In this document: piece after piece, positions 45,101 to 57,622 of the stretch
How the letters are laid out: each line of letters begins with the position of its first letter
Numbering within the stretch: position 1 is the first letter of the stretch
Assembly (NCBI RefSeq): GCF_001411555.2
Contig: NC_049910.1
Location: 28,863,150 to 28,927,149, forward strand
Source of the DNA: Juglans regia
Lineage: Eukaryota > Streptophyta > Magnoliopsida > Fagales > Juglandaceae
Direction of reading: 5' to 3'
Length of the DNA stretch: 64,000 bases
Notes under the pieces: generated by a model
What the model saw: only the letters and a program-made list of their open reading frames with translations
Database searches by the model: none
What the model was told of the DNA's origin: nothing
Translations under genes and position numbers: made by a program

Positions 45101-45924
45101 AATGCTAGGCGGGGCTGCTCAGCAGCCACCGCCCCTACATGTCCTTCCTCAACAACTACCTCCTCCACTCTAGCTTTTTTCATTACACTCTCCTCCTTAT
45201 TCCCTTCCATATTATCAGCATCCCTTTTTTTCAAAGAAAGGGAGTTAGAAATTTTGCAAGTATTTGGTCTACCTCTAGCTCTTCTCTTCCAACTGCCCCT
45301 CCTTCCCCCACGAGAACTCCCCTTATTTTGTACTTCCTCCAAAGTCATCACTACAGCCACTTCTCTTTCATTTGAAAAAATATCCAGATCACTATTGCTT
45401 AATTGAGAGTTTTTCCCAACTTCCTGGGTAAAATTATCTACATCAGTCCCTCCTATTTGAGACACTACCTCATTTTCCCCTTCAGTCCCAATGCCCACTC
45501 CTCCCTTCTCCTCCTCATCCCCAACATTCATACCTTTTTCCTTCCTCTCCCCATCTCCCGAAAGTTCCTCCCTATCCTTAGACCCTGTAAAAGAGCCTTG
45601 TGAATCTTCTTTTCCTGTTTCACTGTACTTGTATTCTTCCTTTCTCTCAAACCATCTTCGATTCCTTGATGGAGCTCTCAGCCAGGTACCGTATTGTAAC
45701 ACCCCACCCTTCATCCCCTGTTTACTCATCTTCCCCTCTCCACATCCTTCCTTATCATGAACAATCCTACCACAATAATAGCAAAATTTTGGTAGTTTTT
45801 CATATTGAAAAGGAACCCACATTCTCTTCCCCTCTACTTCTATGGTCCGTCCCCTTGCCAGAGGTTTGCTTCGGTGAATGATAAGGAGAGAGTTATGAGT
45901 GGTTGTCCATGGCTCTTTGATAAT
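45097..45924 (-). pseudogene. LINE ORF1, 5'-truncated RNA-binding protein
   Basis: The remaining frame holds the zinc knuckle CYYCGRIVHDKEGC (Cx2Cx4Hx4C, near 45775) preceded by WVPFQYEKLPKF, and a long Ser/Glu/Gly-rich tail ending in EQPRLAL at 45097. The codons before the first ATG (45822) still match the family (RSKPLARGRTIEVEGKR), so the true N-terminus is lost, not short. Such proteins coat the LINE RNA. Confidence 0.8.
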
Positions 45925-45939
45925 TTACTATTATTATTA

Positions 45940-46360
45940 TTTTTTTAATGAATATTGTTAGATCCGCGGGAGGTAATTTCGAAAATTTATTTCCAAAAGT
46001 ATAAGATATATTTTTTAAACAATTCGTATACGATAAAAAGAGGCAGAGGAAAAAACCAAAAAGTTATAAAAAAAAAAAAAAATTACAACTTGGGGCAGTC
46101 ATGTAGCATCGAGCACCACAACTTATAATGTTTTTAACTTTTAATATTAAATATTAATATTATGTTTTTATTTTTTTAATTTTAATTGGATCTTATTCTC
46201 ATCAGACTAGACGGTCATAGGTGACACAACTAAATCACACATTTATCATTGTGGTAAGCTTTGATACATTTAATAATACTCTAATGAAAAATCCAAATTA
46301 CATGACTTATATTCTAAAATGATTAGTAAATGAAACTTAAAATATTCTAAAAACTCTACA
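45940..46360. repeat. Locally repeated segment, copy 3 (right of LINE)
   Basis: Degenerate copy of 39390-40560, shorter through internal deletions. The LINE now separates the copies. Confidence 0.6.
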
Positions 46361-46560
46361 CTGAGTTTGGCATAAGAGGTGTCCCCACCACATTGAACCC
46401 CACTTACCTTCTGATTGCATGTTACTGGAAGTCGTTTGCACAGATATGACAGACGTCCACAACAGTCGGCGTCGACTATGAGATCTTTTTTTCATACATC
46501 GTACCGTGCCTTTCGTATGCCTGCAACAATGAGCTCTCAAGTAATTCGTGATCAAGATAC
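46345..46560. repeat. Short repeat shared with 49600-49770
   Basis: AAACTCTACACTGAGTTTGG, AGAGGTGTC, CCACCACA and a later GCAACAAT...AAGTAAT reappear in the same order near 49615-49765. It lies just before a gag fragment, so it is probably retroelement flank. Confidence 0.55.
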
Positions 46561-46965
46561 AACAACAACAAGTGATCGAGCAAACAGTAGAATGGAGGGA
46601 AGATTTGTAAAAATAGAAGAGAGATTGAAGAAAAAGTGCAGATATTGTTGCACCAAGCCATATTGAAACAAACGAAGCGGAAATCGCAAAACACAGATAA
46701 AACGAACCTCGACGATGACGAGAAGAGGAATATGTACAAAGATTTGCATTAACTCAGGGATAAATACAAGGAGATGGCCAGGAAGATTGGCGCATCCTCC
46801 TCCATCAACAATCTGTTGAAAAGCACTGACTTGCCTTGCAACACTGAGATAATGATAGTGTCACTCCCACCAAAGTTTAAAGATCCCCAAATAGAACTGT
46901 ACGACATGTCTCCCCTAGGGACCATCCGCACACTCTGGCTCCCTTCGTCACACCACAGGTAACGA
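46560..46965 (+). pseudogene. Ty3/gypsy gag fragment (Ogre/Tat-like)
   Basis: The frame reads DDDEKRNMYKDLH, a stop (TAA near 46750), then RDKYKEMARKIG, STDLPCNTEIMIVSLPPKFK and DPQIELYD. The last part corresponds to the PFT-E-I...LP-KFK-P-...YDG signature before the Gag domain of plant Ty3/gypsy elements. The rest of the element is absent or unrecognisable. Confidence 0.5.
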
Positions 46966-48580
46966 CTGTGTGTGTGACTTCGCAATGAGCAATGCCCATC
47001 TCTGTGCCTGGTGCGTAACGTAACCAGACATCCTCTAGCCCCCGCCAGTAGAGGGGTCACGGAGTTGTGCCAAGAGCGGTACCGTCTTGGCCAAGCCCAC
47101 TGTCGCTCGTTGACAGCTCAGGGGACATTACTCAGTTTTATACGCTCTCGAGTAACTAGAGGAGCTCCACCAAGATAATACCCTATCTCGGCTTGGGATC
47201 GTAATACGCACGCACCCACAAAAATACTTTTAATCATTTGACACTAAAACCACAATTTTACCGGTTTCATAGCACAATTTTAGTATCACGACAAGCAATA
47301 ACAACTAAAAATGTAGATGCATGCTAGAAAACTATTGGATGACATGACAATATTACAATAAAACAACCATCATAGATTTTACAGTTTCAAAGAATCAGGT
47401 TTTCCACAACTACATGCGATTCCTAACACTCCATCCAGCCCTCGGCCAATAAATCCAACAACAACCACGATATTACATCCCAACACTTCACAAGGCCTTC
47501 GGCTACTTAACCAACCACAACCTGACTGCAACATAACATGATTTTCTAGCGGTAGAAATCCAAGGGTCAGTCTAGGGTTTTACTTACAACGCAGACAGGC
47601 GAATTCTGGATGATCAAGCGAGTTGACTTAAAGTGTCCCTCTCAGATCGAGAGGAAATTGTGATCGTGCACGTGCACGAGTCTCTGCGCAGATGGAAAAA
47701 GTGGTTAGTTAGATTTGATCGCGGCCTAAAATAAGATACGAGTTGAGTGGCAAACAGACTTTACAAGGGTAGTGCCAGGAGTGGAGAAGCACGACGGCAG
47801 CAGTGGTGGTGCATGGCGGCGGCAAAGACAAATATGGGCAGAAAGGTGGGGCAAACTGAGGGGTTACCTCAAAAGGTGGCAGATCTGATGTGGTGGAGGA
47901 TAGAAGAGAGGATTCTCGTGGCGGGGTGCGGCAAAGCACAGCGGGGAAGTGGCTATGGTGAGTGTTAGCTCACAGATTGGGTGGAACCAGGGGAGAAGGA
48001 AAGCGGGAATGGTAAGGGGAGGACTAGGAGGTGGTTACACGATCACTAGAACACAACCAAGTGTGGCAGCTCACTGTGGCGCTAGGGTAAAACTAATCCT
48101 AGAGGTTTCAGGAGGTAGATCTGAGGGGGAGGGAGGCTATGGAAGATGATGGTGTGCGGCAGAACCCTAGGCAAAAGGGGAAAGAGGGATCTGGCGGTAC
48201 CCTGAGCCGCACAGGATGGAAATCCAAGAGGGGCAAAGAGGGATCCAGGGGTTGAGGTCTAGATTGAGAGGGAGAAGAGGGCTCGGTGATGGGTTTTCAA
48301 AGGGTGGAAGCTGAGCTTAGCTTGGAGGCAGAAAGACCTTCAGATAGTGAGATTTGGACTTATGGTTTGATGCAAAGCAAGCTACCGAGGCTTCATGCGG
48401 TGCCACGCGCAATGGGGTTCCAGCTTGGGCTATAACAGTGGGCATGCAGCGGCGGTGAGTAGCTGCCACGGCTAAAGCTTCTAGCATTGATAGAGGGGAG
48501 AGACGCAAGTTGCAGTGAAATGAGTGGTAGTGGCAGGTGGGGAAGAGGGGCTGCTGCTTAGCGGACACGTGAAGATGGCA
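46966..48580. other. Retroelement-like non-coding DNA
   Basis: No gene was supported. The first part is GC-balanced (GCCAAGCCCACTGTCGCTCG), then A/C-rich (47220-47600), then G-rich with GGTGG and GGCGGC words (47750-48320). This is the same order of composition as 14017-18933, so it may be another LTR or leader in reverse orientation. The frames at 47709-48149 look like composition artefacts. Confidence 0.3.
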
Positions 48581-48589
48581 AGGGAGCAA

Positions 48590-49268
48590 TTAGTGCACAA
48601 CATGAAGAAAAATTCTTGTGCCATTCTTTGATATAAGAATAGTGGTTCTCCAGGTGTACCACTCTGCACTTAATTCATGAATAGAAACTGCACAAGTTCT
48701 CGTCAAGAAGCCAGACATAATGGGTATAGAGGAACTCCTAAGCGGTAAAGTCATAGCATTCCTTGCTAGCAGACTCCAAGACTTGACAACACACCATACT
48801 GCTTGACAACACACTATCCAGGCATTGAGGTTAAGTTGGGATGAGTCTAAACCCAAATAATCGAAAGCATTATGAATCGGACGACAAATAGGGAGACATA
48901 ACTCTATAAGAAACCTACTCATGAATAGGGCCATCTGTCCGGCGAACCCTTCTAAATCAATATCCCTACAACGTGGAACAGGCACCTTTAACATAATAGA
49001 AACAAGAACTCCATATAGTAGTTCCTGACAAGATCAAGATCTACTTATGGAGTGGTGACAAACCAATGATGACCCTCAAAGTCATATGGGTGAAAAGAAC
49101 TAGCACCCCCAACCTTGTTAGGTGAAGCTTAAGGGCGTGAAGAATGGGAGCCGCAAGAACCAAAACGAGAAGTGTTGAATCGAGCCATTGGCAATAGATG
49201 AAGGACAAAGGTCGAAAAGAAGAAGAAGAAGAAGAAGAAGATGATGATGATGATGATGATGAAGACAT
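48590..49268 (-). pseudogene. Degraded gypsy-type transposon protein fragment (PF04195-like)
   Basis: Minus-strand pieces FLIELCLPICRPIHNAFDYL, GLDSSQLNLNAWIVCCQAVW and WRTTILISKNG follow the plant 'putative gypsy type transposon' pattern (LPLHPF, LAPSQLNPNAW, WK-FFFVSG). Upstream is a Ser run encoded by a GAT/GAA microsatellite. Frames change several times. The match is by eye only. Confidence 0.35.
49214..49264. repeat. (GAA)n(GAT)n microsatellite
   Basis: A run of GAA repeats passes directly into a run of GAT repeats, about 50 bases in all. Confidence 0.9.
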
Positions 49269-49269
49269 A

Positions 49270-50830
49270 GGGTTTACGAGAAATTAAGGGGCCAACAGTC
49301 ATAAACGCGCTCGTACAAAATTCAAATTCAACTATCATTAATGTTGATTTAAGGATACAATGATAATGTTGATTTAAGGATACAACGGGCGAATAATCTA
49401 CAGTGTGATATCCATCCAAAATACCCTTTTAGGGTATTAATTCCCTCCAACATAATGATTGATTAGGAGCCCTAACAATCCACAATCCAACAAGGACAAG
49501 AGAAGGTCAGGCCATGAGGTAAGCCTTTTTTCTCATCACATTACCAAGCCATATAAAAAAAGGTCAAAGAACACCCTTGAGGTAACTTTTTAATGCCCTA
49601 AAACTCGAAATATTCTCAAAACTCTACACTGATTTTGGAATTAGAGGTGTCTCCCACCACACCGAGCCCCATTTACCTTTTGATTGTAGGCTACTAGAAG
49701 TTGTTTGTGGAGATACGAAACATGCCCGCAACAATATGTTAACACACAAGCTTCCAAGTAATAGATTTCATGTTTATATATAGATAAAGTTCATATAGAA
49801 TTACCTCAAAAACTAAAATATTAACTCTTGATCATTATCTAAAAGAAGAGGAATTTTCTAAATATGACCAACTAGTTTCTCTATTTTCTTGCAATTCATA
49901 CATCTCACTTATATTTTCCTACACTTGGCGTTAAAACCTCTGATCTTGGTGAAAGAATTAGCTCATGGGCCCTGAATAAAATGTTACGATGAAAGAGAAT
50001 GGAAAACTCACGCTTTATTTTTTATCCAAGTCTTCTATTTACATGGTTGAGGTGTACTTAGTGTGAACGCGACTAATCCAAGAATGAAAATTTCACACTT
50101 TAGATTAGGAAAATAGTATACATACAGTCATTTTTATTACATTTATACAATCCTGATTGAAAAGAGGGAGATTTTTATAAATAAACTTATAATTGTAACA
50201 TCGTTCTATTGAAATACCCTCAATTAATCTAAAACATGGTTATATAAAGGTTGTAACAGAAAGTTGTACGTGTATTATTACTCCTTTAGATTAATCATAG
50301 ATAAAAGTATGCTTGATTCCTTGAACTTTATGACTATGGAGAGTGTTCTTATTCTTTCTCTTTCTTTTCTCTGCTTGTGAGTCTACATTTGCAACACGCA
50401 AATGATCTAAGGATAGATCAATTGAGTTAGAAGAGATGGGTATGAATTGTGAGTTTTTTAGAAAAAGGAATGATAAACACAACCATTTTAAAGTCTTTTA
50501 TAGAGTCATATTTTAAAATGAGGGTATTTATAAGAAGTGATGGCAGTTTTATAAGTTATTTTGTAAAAATACATATCATTTAAAACATAATTGTGTAAAA
50601 ACTTGTAAAAAGGGTTGTGCATCTATCATTATCCTTAAATTATGGATGCAAGGTCTGAACATTTTGGGTGTTATTTTAATTTGATCTTTATATTTAAATG
50701 GGAGGGTAGGTATTTTACGAGAATATTTTTAACGCATCATCCTGCTCGTTTCCTTGTTAAGTATAAAGGGAATGAGTGAAATGATGCGTTAAAAATATGA
50801 GATTACATAGATTAATAGTGCATGTTAAAT
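49270..50830. other. No gene seen; short repeat at 49600-49770
   Basis: AT-rich DNA. A local tandem duplication is visible near 49337-49384 (AATGTTGATTTAAGGATACAA twice). The part at 49600-49770 repeats 46345-46560. Nothing else was recognised. Confidence 0.5.
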
Positions 50831-50837
50831 ATAAAAG

Positions 50838-51535
50838 TTGCAATCGATGGAAGTTGTGACTTGGCAGGGATTCAAAAACGACTTTGAAGACCACTTCTTC
50901 CCAATCATCGTGAAGTGGCAAAATGCAAGAGAGTTTTCTAGTCTAATTCAAAGCAGCATGATCGTCGAACAGTATGCTGCTAAGTTTATGGAGTTGGCGA
51001 GGTCTACCCCTCATCTCATCTCCATTGAAGAGGTGCGAGCTAAACGTTTCCAAGATGGACTGTAGTTGTGGATATTGTCTCAAAAGGTCTGTCTACAAAC
51101 ACAAAATTTTGAGAGGCTAGTAGAAATAGCCTCCATTGCATAATGTGAGCATTGTAGCCATGTCAACATGCGAGAAGCAGAAGAGTTACACTAGGGAGGG
51201 GAGTAGTTTGGGATCATTACAGAAGGTCATATCAACATTACGGATGCACGGTCAATTAATCTTGGGAGTTTGTATGGGTGGTTGGACACCTTTGTTCAAC
51301 TGGTGCAAATGGTCCCATGAGGGAGATTGTCGATCGAGCTCAGTGACTTGTTTCAGATGTGTTTAGCTTGGACACTTTGCTAGGGAATGCCCTAGAGTGA
51401 CCTAAGGAAGTAGGCCTGACCTGGTTGGAGGAAGATTGGGCCAGAGTCAATCAGTGTAGGCAAGGGTTTCTGCTTTGACACCTGGAGAAGTTGATGAGGA
51501 GACCCTAGAGACCCAAGAGGTTGGCATCATCAAAG
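50838..51535 (+). pseudogene. Ty3/gypsy gag fragment with zinc knuckle
   Basis: VTWQGFKNDFEDHFFPIIV, VEQYAAKFMELARSTPHLI and AKRFQDGL match the retrotransposon Gag domain. After several stops and frame changes a zinc knuckle follows (CFRCV-LGHFAREC, near 51350-51395, with one stop inside), then LTPGEVDEE. It is related to, but clearly different from, the Tekay gag at 6870. Protease and polymerase are missing. Confidence 0.75.
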
Positions 51536-51539
51536 GTAC

Positions 51540-51885
51540 AAACTTGTTTTAGTTTAAGTTATTGCATCATGTTTAGAGACTCGGGTGTATCCCAGTCATT
51601 CGTATCTACTGCATTCACTTGAATGTGCACTAAAGCTATCTAATATATGTTTTAGAATATTATAAATATATCTATTTTATATATGGTACTATAAATCTAT
51701 CAAACTAACTATTATAAATCTCATTCAATAATTCAAATCATATATTTTTAAATTCTAATAATATAGCATATTATAATAGAAGTATGCTTGTATCCCATTA
51801 AACTATTCAAATCCGTTGACTAAATTATCCATAACAACACAATTTTCCATATTGTTATCCAACCACATCCAAAAAATATAAACAA
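51540..51885. other. AT-rich DNA, no gene seen
   Basis: It links the gag fragment to the CACTA remnant. No feature was recognised. Confidence 0.5.
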
Positions 51886-52640
51886 AATATTAGTCTCACA
51901 TATAAAAAATATTCCTAAGATGGTGGAGGCATAAATTTTCGTGACATCATGATCTGCATCTCATGAAGCATTTCTTGGCACTGAATTGCTACCTCCCTCT
52001 ATAGCTCCTCTTGTTGTTGATGCCTTAATCGCGTCTCCAAATCAGCTTCATTTAACCATGCGGTCTCCTCCATTTCTCTTTGCCTTGATCTTAGTTGCTC
52101 GACATCTAGTCTTGATTTATCTAACTCTTGAGAGGAAAAACTTAATCTACTCTTTGATCCCGAAGAAGAGGCAGAAGATTTTACGCACTACCCCAGATCT
52201 CTCAAATATAAAAAAAGGGGCCACAGAACTTGAGAAAAAACACAATGTAGCTCCCTGATGATACTTTAGAAGCAGATTCGTTGCGGAGCGCGATCATTTT
52301 ATTGTACTCAAGAAAAAGCAATATTAACCAATAGACATGAGATAAATATGTAATTAATACTTCTACTTCGCTTCGCTAAGTTTGCCAACTCTTCTAAGGA
52401 ACATCAGATTCTTCATCTTCTCCTTCATCTTCTAGGATGCTTTCATATATATTAAGTGGGGCGAATTTTTGCACCCCTTGCCAGGCACCCATACTTGGGA
52501 TCATCCAAGTAATAAACTTGATTTGCTTGGCTAATAAGCACAAACGAGTCGGCTTTATACCCTTTTTGAGATGTGTTAACAATGATAAAATATTCATCTA
52601 TAGTCATCTATAGATCTATATGTATATACCTAGTGAGGTA
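51886..52640 (-). pseudogene. Decayed CACTA remnant: tnp2 end plus tnpA-like end
   Basis: Read on the minus strand, 52620-52394 holds the DUF4216 part of tnp2 in broken frames (VNTSQKG, ANQVYYLDDP, VQKFAPLNIYE, then acidic EDEGEDEE). Then 52140-51890 holds a tnpA-like coiled-coil end (LRSRQREMEE, LETRLRHQQQEE, EMLHEMQIMM). The order is that of the complete CACTA element (tnp2 then tnpA), but most of both genes is deleted. TTCGAAC-rich DNA from 53020 is the probable outer part. Confidence 0.65.
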
Positions 52641-53019
52641 TATAGTTTATATACTATCAATACATAGTATACAATGTTTAGTAAGTAGTATATATATAGT
52701 ATGTATATAGTACTATATATACTATATACTATATATATATATGCATTCTCGATGTAGTATATACATATTATATATACTATTGAGTATACATAATATGTAC
52801 TATATATACTATACATATTTTTATCATCATTTCTATAGTAGATAATGTATATATACTATATAACATTGTTTTCTACGCATTATATATAGTTACTAAAATA
52901 CATGGTATAGATATGTCATATACTATAAATTAATTACATATATCATATACAATATGTACATATAGTCATATATATGTAGCCTACCTTTTATAACAAATCA
53001 CATTTACATTAATCATGTG
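52620..53019. repeat. TATA-rich low-complexity DNA
   Basis: Long stretches of TATATAGTA and TATATACTAT words. The minus-strand frame that crosses it is only Tyr/Ile codons from the repeat. Confidence 0.8.
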
Positions 53020-53750
53020 GTTGTATGTTTGAACAGTGACACAGTGGTTTGAACATCAATTCGAATGATACTTTTGTCCATTCGAACAAATTGTTAAAGG
53101 AGTCTACCTTTTACATTGTTCGAACGTCAAAAAGTATTGATGCTATTTTAGTTGAACGATAGTCACCTTTGTTCGAACAGATGTGCCTTGAGCTAAAGTG
53201 AGTGCAGAAAGGTGGGATAATGGAAACATCTGGTGTTTGAACAATTAAGAGGATGTTCATACTATGTAACATTTATTTTTTAACGCATATAATTATATCA
53301 GATACCTATTCGAATGTAACAACTTGTTGGACCATGGGTTCGAACTTGTAACATATAGTTCGAACAACAATTGCCCTAACATCAAGCACGAGCAAACTTG
53401 CATGCTAAAGGAAATTTTTACGTTCAAACAGAAAAGACAAGTGTTGAACAGTTAAATCAAATATTTGGACCTCCCATCGTCCTTGCCTCCTCAATTTTGT
53501 GAACATTTTCCTGTAGAGAGAGGGAGAGAGAGAGAGCTTCCTTGATTGACCTTTGGATAGCAAATAGAGAGGGCCGGAGAGAGAGAGACGTAGAGAGGGA
53601 GAGAGAGACATGAGAGACATGAGAGAGAGACCATGCGATATAGAGAGAGTCGGTCGTTCAAGTGTTTGTTGGGCATTCTCCAAAGAACCATTGTGCAATA
53701 GATCTAGAGGGAGGTAAAAGCTCCTTTCTCATTTTTTCCATTTATTGTTG
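53020..53750. repeat. Extra tandem copy of the TTCGAAC-rich block
   Basis: Starting GTTGTATGTTTGAACAGTGA, this 731-base unit is followed directly at 53751 by a second unit with the same start and the same order up to the GA-rich tract. It matches about the first 690 bases of the window. The second unit has its own internal duplication of about 60 bases (CATCAATT...TTGTTAAAGGAG) near 53780-53890. Confidence 0.88.
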
Positions 53751-54910
53751 GTTGTATGTTTGAACAATGACACAGTGGTTTGAACATCAATTCAAATGGT
53801 ACTTTTGTCCATTCGAGCAAATTGTTAAAGGAGGTTTGAACATCAATTTGAATGGTACTTTTGTCCATTCGAACAAATTTTTAAAGGAGTCTACCTTTTA
53901 CATTGTTCGAACGTCAAAAAGTATTGATGCTATTTTAGTTGAACGATAGTCACCTTTGTTCGAACAGATGTGCCTTGAGCTAAAGTGAGTACAGAAAGGT
54001 GGGATAATGGAAACATATGGTGTTTGAACAATTAAGAGGATGTTCGTACTATGTAACATTTATTTTTTAACGCATATAATTATATCAGATACCTGTTCGA
54101 ATGTAACAACTTGTTGGACCATGGGTTCGAACTTGTAACATATAGTTCGAACAACAATTGCCCTAACATCAAGCACGAGCAAACTTGCATGCTAAAGGAA
54201 ATTTTTATGTTCAAATGGAAAAGACAGGTGTCGAACACTTAAATCAAATATTTGGACCTCCCATCGTCCTTGCCTCCTCAATTTTATGAACATTTTCCTG
54301 TAGATAGAGGGTGAGAGAGAGAGCTTCCTTGATTGACCTTTGGATATCAAATAGAGAGGGCCGGAGAGAGGCAGACGTAGAGAGGGAGAGAGAGACATGA
54401 GAGAGAGACCATGCGATATAGAGAGAGTCGGTCGTTCAAGTGTTTGTTGGGCATTCTCCAAAGAACCATTGTGCAATAGATCTAGAGGGAGGTAAAAGCT
54501 CCTTTCTCATTTTTTCCATTTATTGTTGGTTTACTTTATGTGATATATGCTTGTAACACATTGTTGGGTTTACTTTATTTGATTTTTTAGAGTGAGAGTG
54601 AGATTTGTATGGGAAGGAGATGGATATGCAATGAGGGAGAGATTTCAGTGACCAACTAGAGAGTAAGGGGTGTGAGAGAGTGAGTTTACTAGCCTTCTAG
54701 AGAGCGTATGCCGTAGATGGCACAGAGGAATTCCCTGCACTACTTACTGCTCAATTGGCCGATGAGGGTTCGAACCAATGGTGTTTTATGTTCCAAAGAC
54801 CTTAGGTATTAGTGTTTGAATGCTTGGTGCGTGTTCAAATGCATCCCCGAGTTAGTGTTCGAACGCATCTCCGAGTTAGTGTTCAAATGGCAAGCATGTT
54901 GGGCTTTATA
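53751..54910. repeat. TTCGAAC-rich CACTA-like block (copy B)
   Basis: Copy of 1-1060 with its start extended. It contains GTTCGAACG-type words and the GA-rich tract (about 54305-54425). No terminus was found. Confidence 0.5.
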
Positions 54911-57617
54911 GTATATAATGATGCCACTATAAATTTCACTTGAGATTTATTATATTATTTTTTAGAATAGCCAAGTGTATAAAGAACAATAACTGTAGTA
55001 TTTAGAATTCCACATCATATTGAAGTTAAAAAGAGAACATTAACTATAATTAGTTAGATAATTAAAAAACTAGTTATATCTCACATAATTAGAATAAAAT
55101 TATAAAAATAAAAATGTGGATGCCACAACAATAGTATTAAAAATTAATATTTTATGATTATAATTAGAATACTATTTATAAATAATAAGGTAAAAAATAC
55201 TAGTTATAATTAGTCAAGGAAATATAAATGTTATAAAAATTATACTTAGACAATTGTCAACATAGAGTAATTACTAATACATCATACAAAAATGTCATCT
55301 CCCTAATTCTCTCATAATTTAGAATACTAGCTAGTTATAATTAGTTAATCAAATAAATGCTAGTTATACTTAGTCAAGGAAGTAACAACTAGTTATAAAA
55401 ATTACAATTAGAATAAAAACAAAAGGAAATTGTTAGTACATGATAAAAAATATATATGCACCATAAACTACTATTTTGATCATTATAACCAAATTACTAG
55501 TTCTAATTAGTTAATAACATCAACATACTAGTTCTCATTACAAGCAAATAGAATACCAGTGATTAAAATTATACTTGGAATAAGATAAAGATAATAAAAA
55601 TATTAGTCAATAATAAAAAAATCATAGTCAGTTAAGTGTTATGTAATATGGGTTTGAACTTGGACCTAACTCAATTGTTGTAAGTGATGGAGCTTTTGTC
55701 ATTTTCAACACAATCTAAATTGTCTCTAGTCAATAACAACGATATCTAGGGAACGGTCTAACTAGACAGTCAGATTCATCGCTTTGCATGCATAATGATG
55801 TAAGATGAAAGTTTAGTTTTGTATGATTTCACTTATAACTCTTAAACAAAGATTCTCTTCCCTTCCGATTCACTTAAAGAATCAAACTAAAGAATTATTT
55901 GCCAAATATTCCCATCACGACCAGAGGTTAGAGAGACTATTTAGTGTAGTAAGAATGAAGCCAATCACTTCAAGATAATTTTTCGTTTATTTTTTGCAAG
56001 ACTATAAACTTGTAATAAGTCTATTTTGACTTCCTGTCTTGCACAAGTTGTACCTAAGGATGATCTTCAAGAAATGTCTCGCTTTCATTGTTACTTCACA
56101 ACACAGGTCTCAAACCTTGACAAGTGAAGTAACAATGAAAGCTATATATTTTCTTAGAATAATTCTCTGTTCATTCTCTGCAAGATTGGAATCTTGTATA
56201 AATTTATTATTATCCTTCCTATAACTTTACAAGACAGCCAACAATAAGTCTATACTGGTTTTCTATCTTGTAAATGTTCAAATGGAGAATTATCTTGAAG
56301 AAATGTGTGGATTTCAGTGTTACTTTACTACACCTTCTCTCAAACCTCGACAAATGTGGTAACAATTAATGGACAGTATCTAAAGTTCGAGAAGTGGTGG
56401 CTTGACAATTTTGACATATGAATGTTTAGATATTTTTTAAACTACTCCTGTAGAAATAAAAATATCATTAAGAATAATGAAAATCCTATCGTATAGAACA
56501 CAACTTTATTCGCAATACTAAGGAGCCAATATACTAGGTAATGCATTATTTCATTAGGGCCGAAAATAAAAACCATTAAACCAGTAAACCAACTCAAATC
56601 GGACTGGACTGGTGAAAAACTAGTTTGGTTCAGTATCGATTTCATTTTTTCAAAACCGATTCCAAACCAGTTTGGTTCTGGTTTTGGTTTTCTTTACACT
56701 AGACCAAACCAGACCGGATCGGTTTATATATATATTATTTTTATTATATATAAATAACTTGTTATATGATTTATTTATATTATATATTTTTTAGTTATTT
56801 ATTTATATTAAATATATATATTATATACTAAATGTCTAATTAATATAACAAGAAATTTTAAAATCTTAAATCTCATGTGTAATAATCTGATATCATAAAA
56901 TTAATATAATGTTTTATATAACATAAAATAAAGATTTATCTTATAAATCTTATTATAACATTGACATAATATATAAATTTTAATTTTATAACATAAAATT
57001 AATATAACATAAAAATATTTTAACTTTAAATTTATGTAACCATCATATTATCACTAACATATAAATATGATTCTAATAAAAAATGCATGTATACTATAAT
57101 TCTTATTTTTGTTGCATATCATTTTTATATTTAGACAATTTTTTTTTTTAATTTATCAGTTTAATGTTCCAAGCCTGACTTCCTAAGCACCCGACCTTGC
57201 TAGTTCATCAGGAAAGGTGGACTGAAATCGATAAAACCAAAAGTACTAGTTTCAAGAGTGAATCGGTCTGGTATCATTCTTTAATTCTCAAAAACAGTAT
57301 ATATCAATTTAGTTCTAAAATTCACCCAAAATTGAATTGGTTACACCCCTATATTATACTGTCAATCTAATATAGTATGAGTCTTGTCAACAAAATAAAT
57401 AGATAAAGTTTGAAGATCCACCATGGATATGTGATTACAAATTCAGAGCGAAGAAAGGTTTCAACAGATGTAGATGATGATGTTCCAATAGTTTATGCCT
57501 CCTGTTCCATTTCAGACACTTTGTAATTTTTTTAATATTTTTGTGACATCCATCTTATGGTGGGACTTTAAGAAATAGTTTTGAAAAATGAGATGGGAAT
57601 TACTAAACTTATTAAGA
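54911..57617. other. Copy B of AT-rich DNA, foldback and dispersed repeat
   Basis: Counterpart of 1061-3768. The foldback arms are at 56082-56099 and 56124-56141. The hAT-MITE-like repeat is at about 56530-57374. No gene is seen. Confidence 0.6.
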
Positions 57618-57622
57618 CTTTT

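Larger units (their letters stand above)
40927..45924 (-). mobile_element. 5'-truncated L1-type LINE
   Basis: On the minus strand: part of ORF1, complete ORF2, about 24 bases of 3' UTR, and an A-tail (the plus-strand T-run near 40927-40939). ORF1 lacks its usual N-terminal domain. The reading frame is open only to about 45924, and DNA resembling the left flank (39.4 kb) begins soon after. No target duplication was found. Confidence 0.88.

Noticed and set aside
52616..52816. Minus-strand Tyr/Ile-rich frame
   Set aside because: Direct translation of TATA-rich low-complexity DNA.
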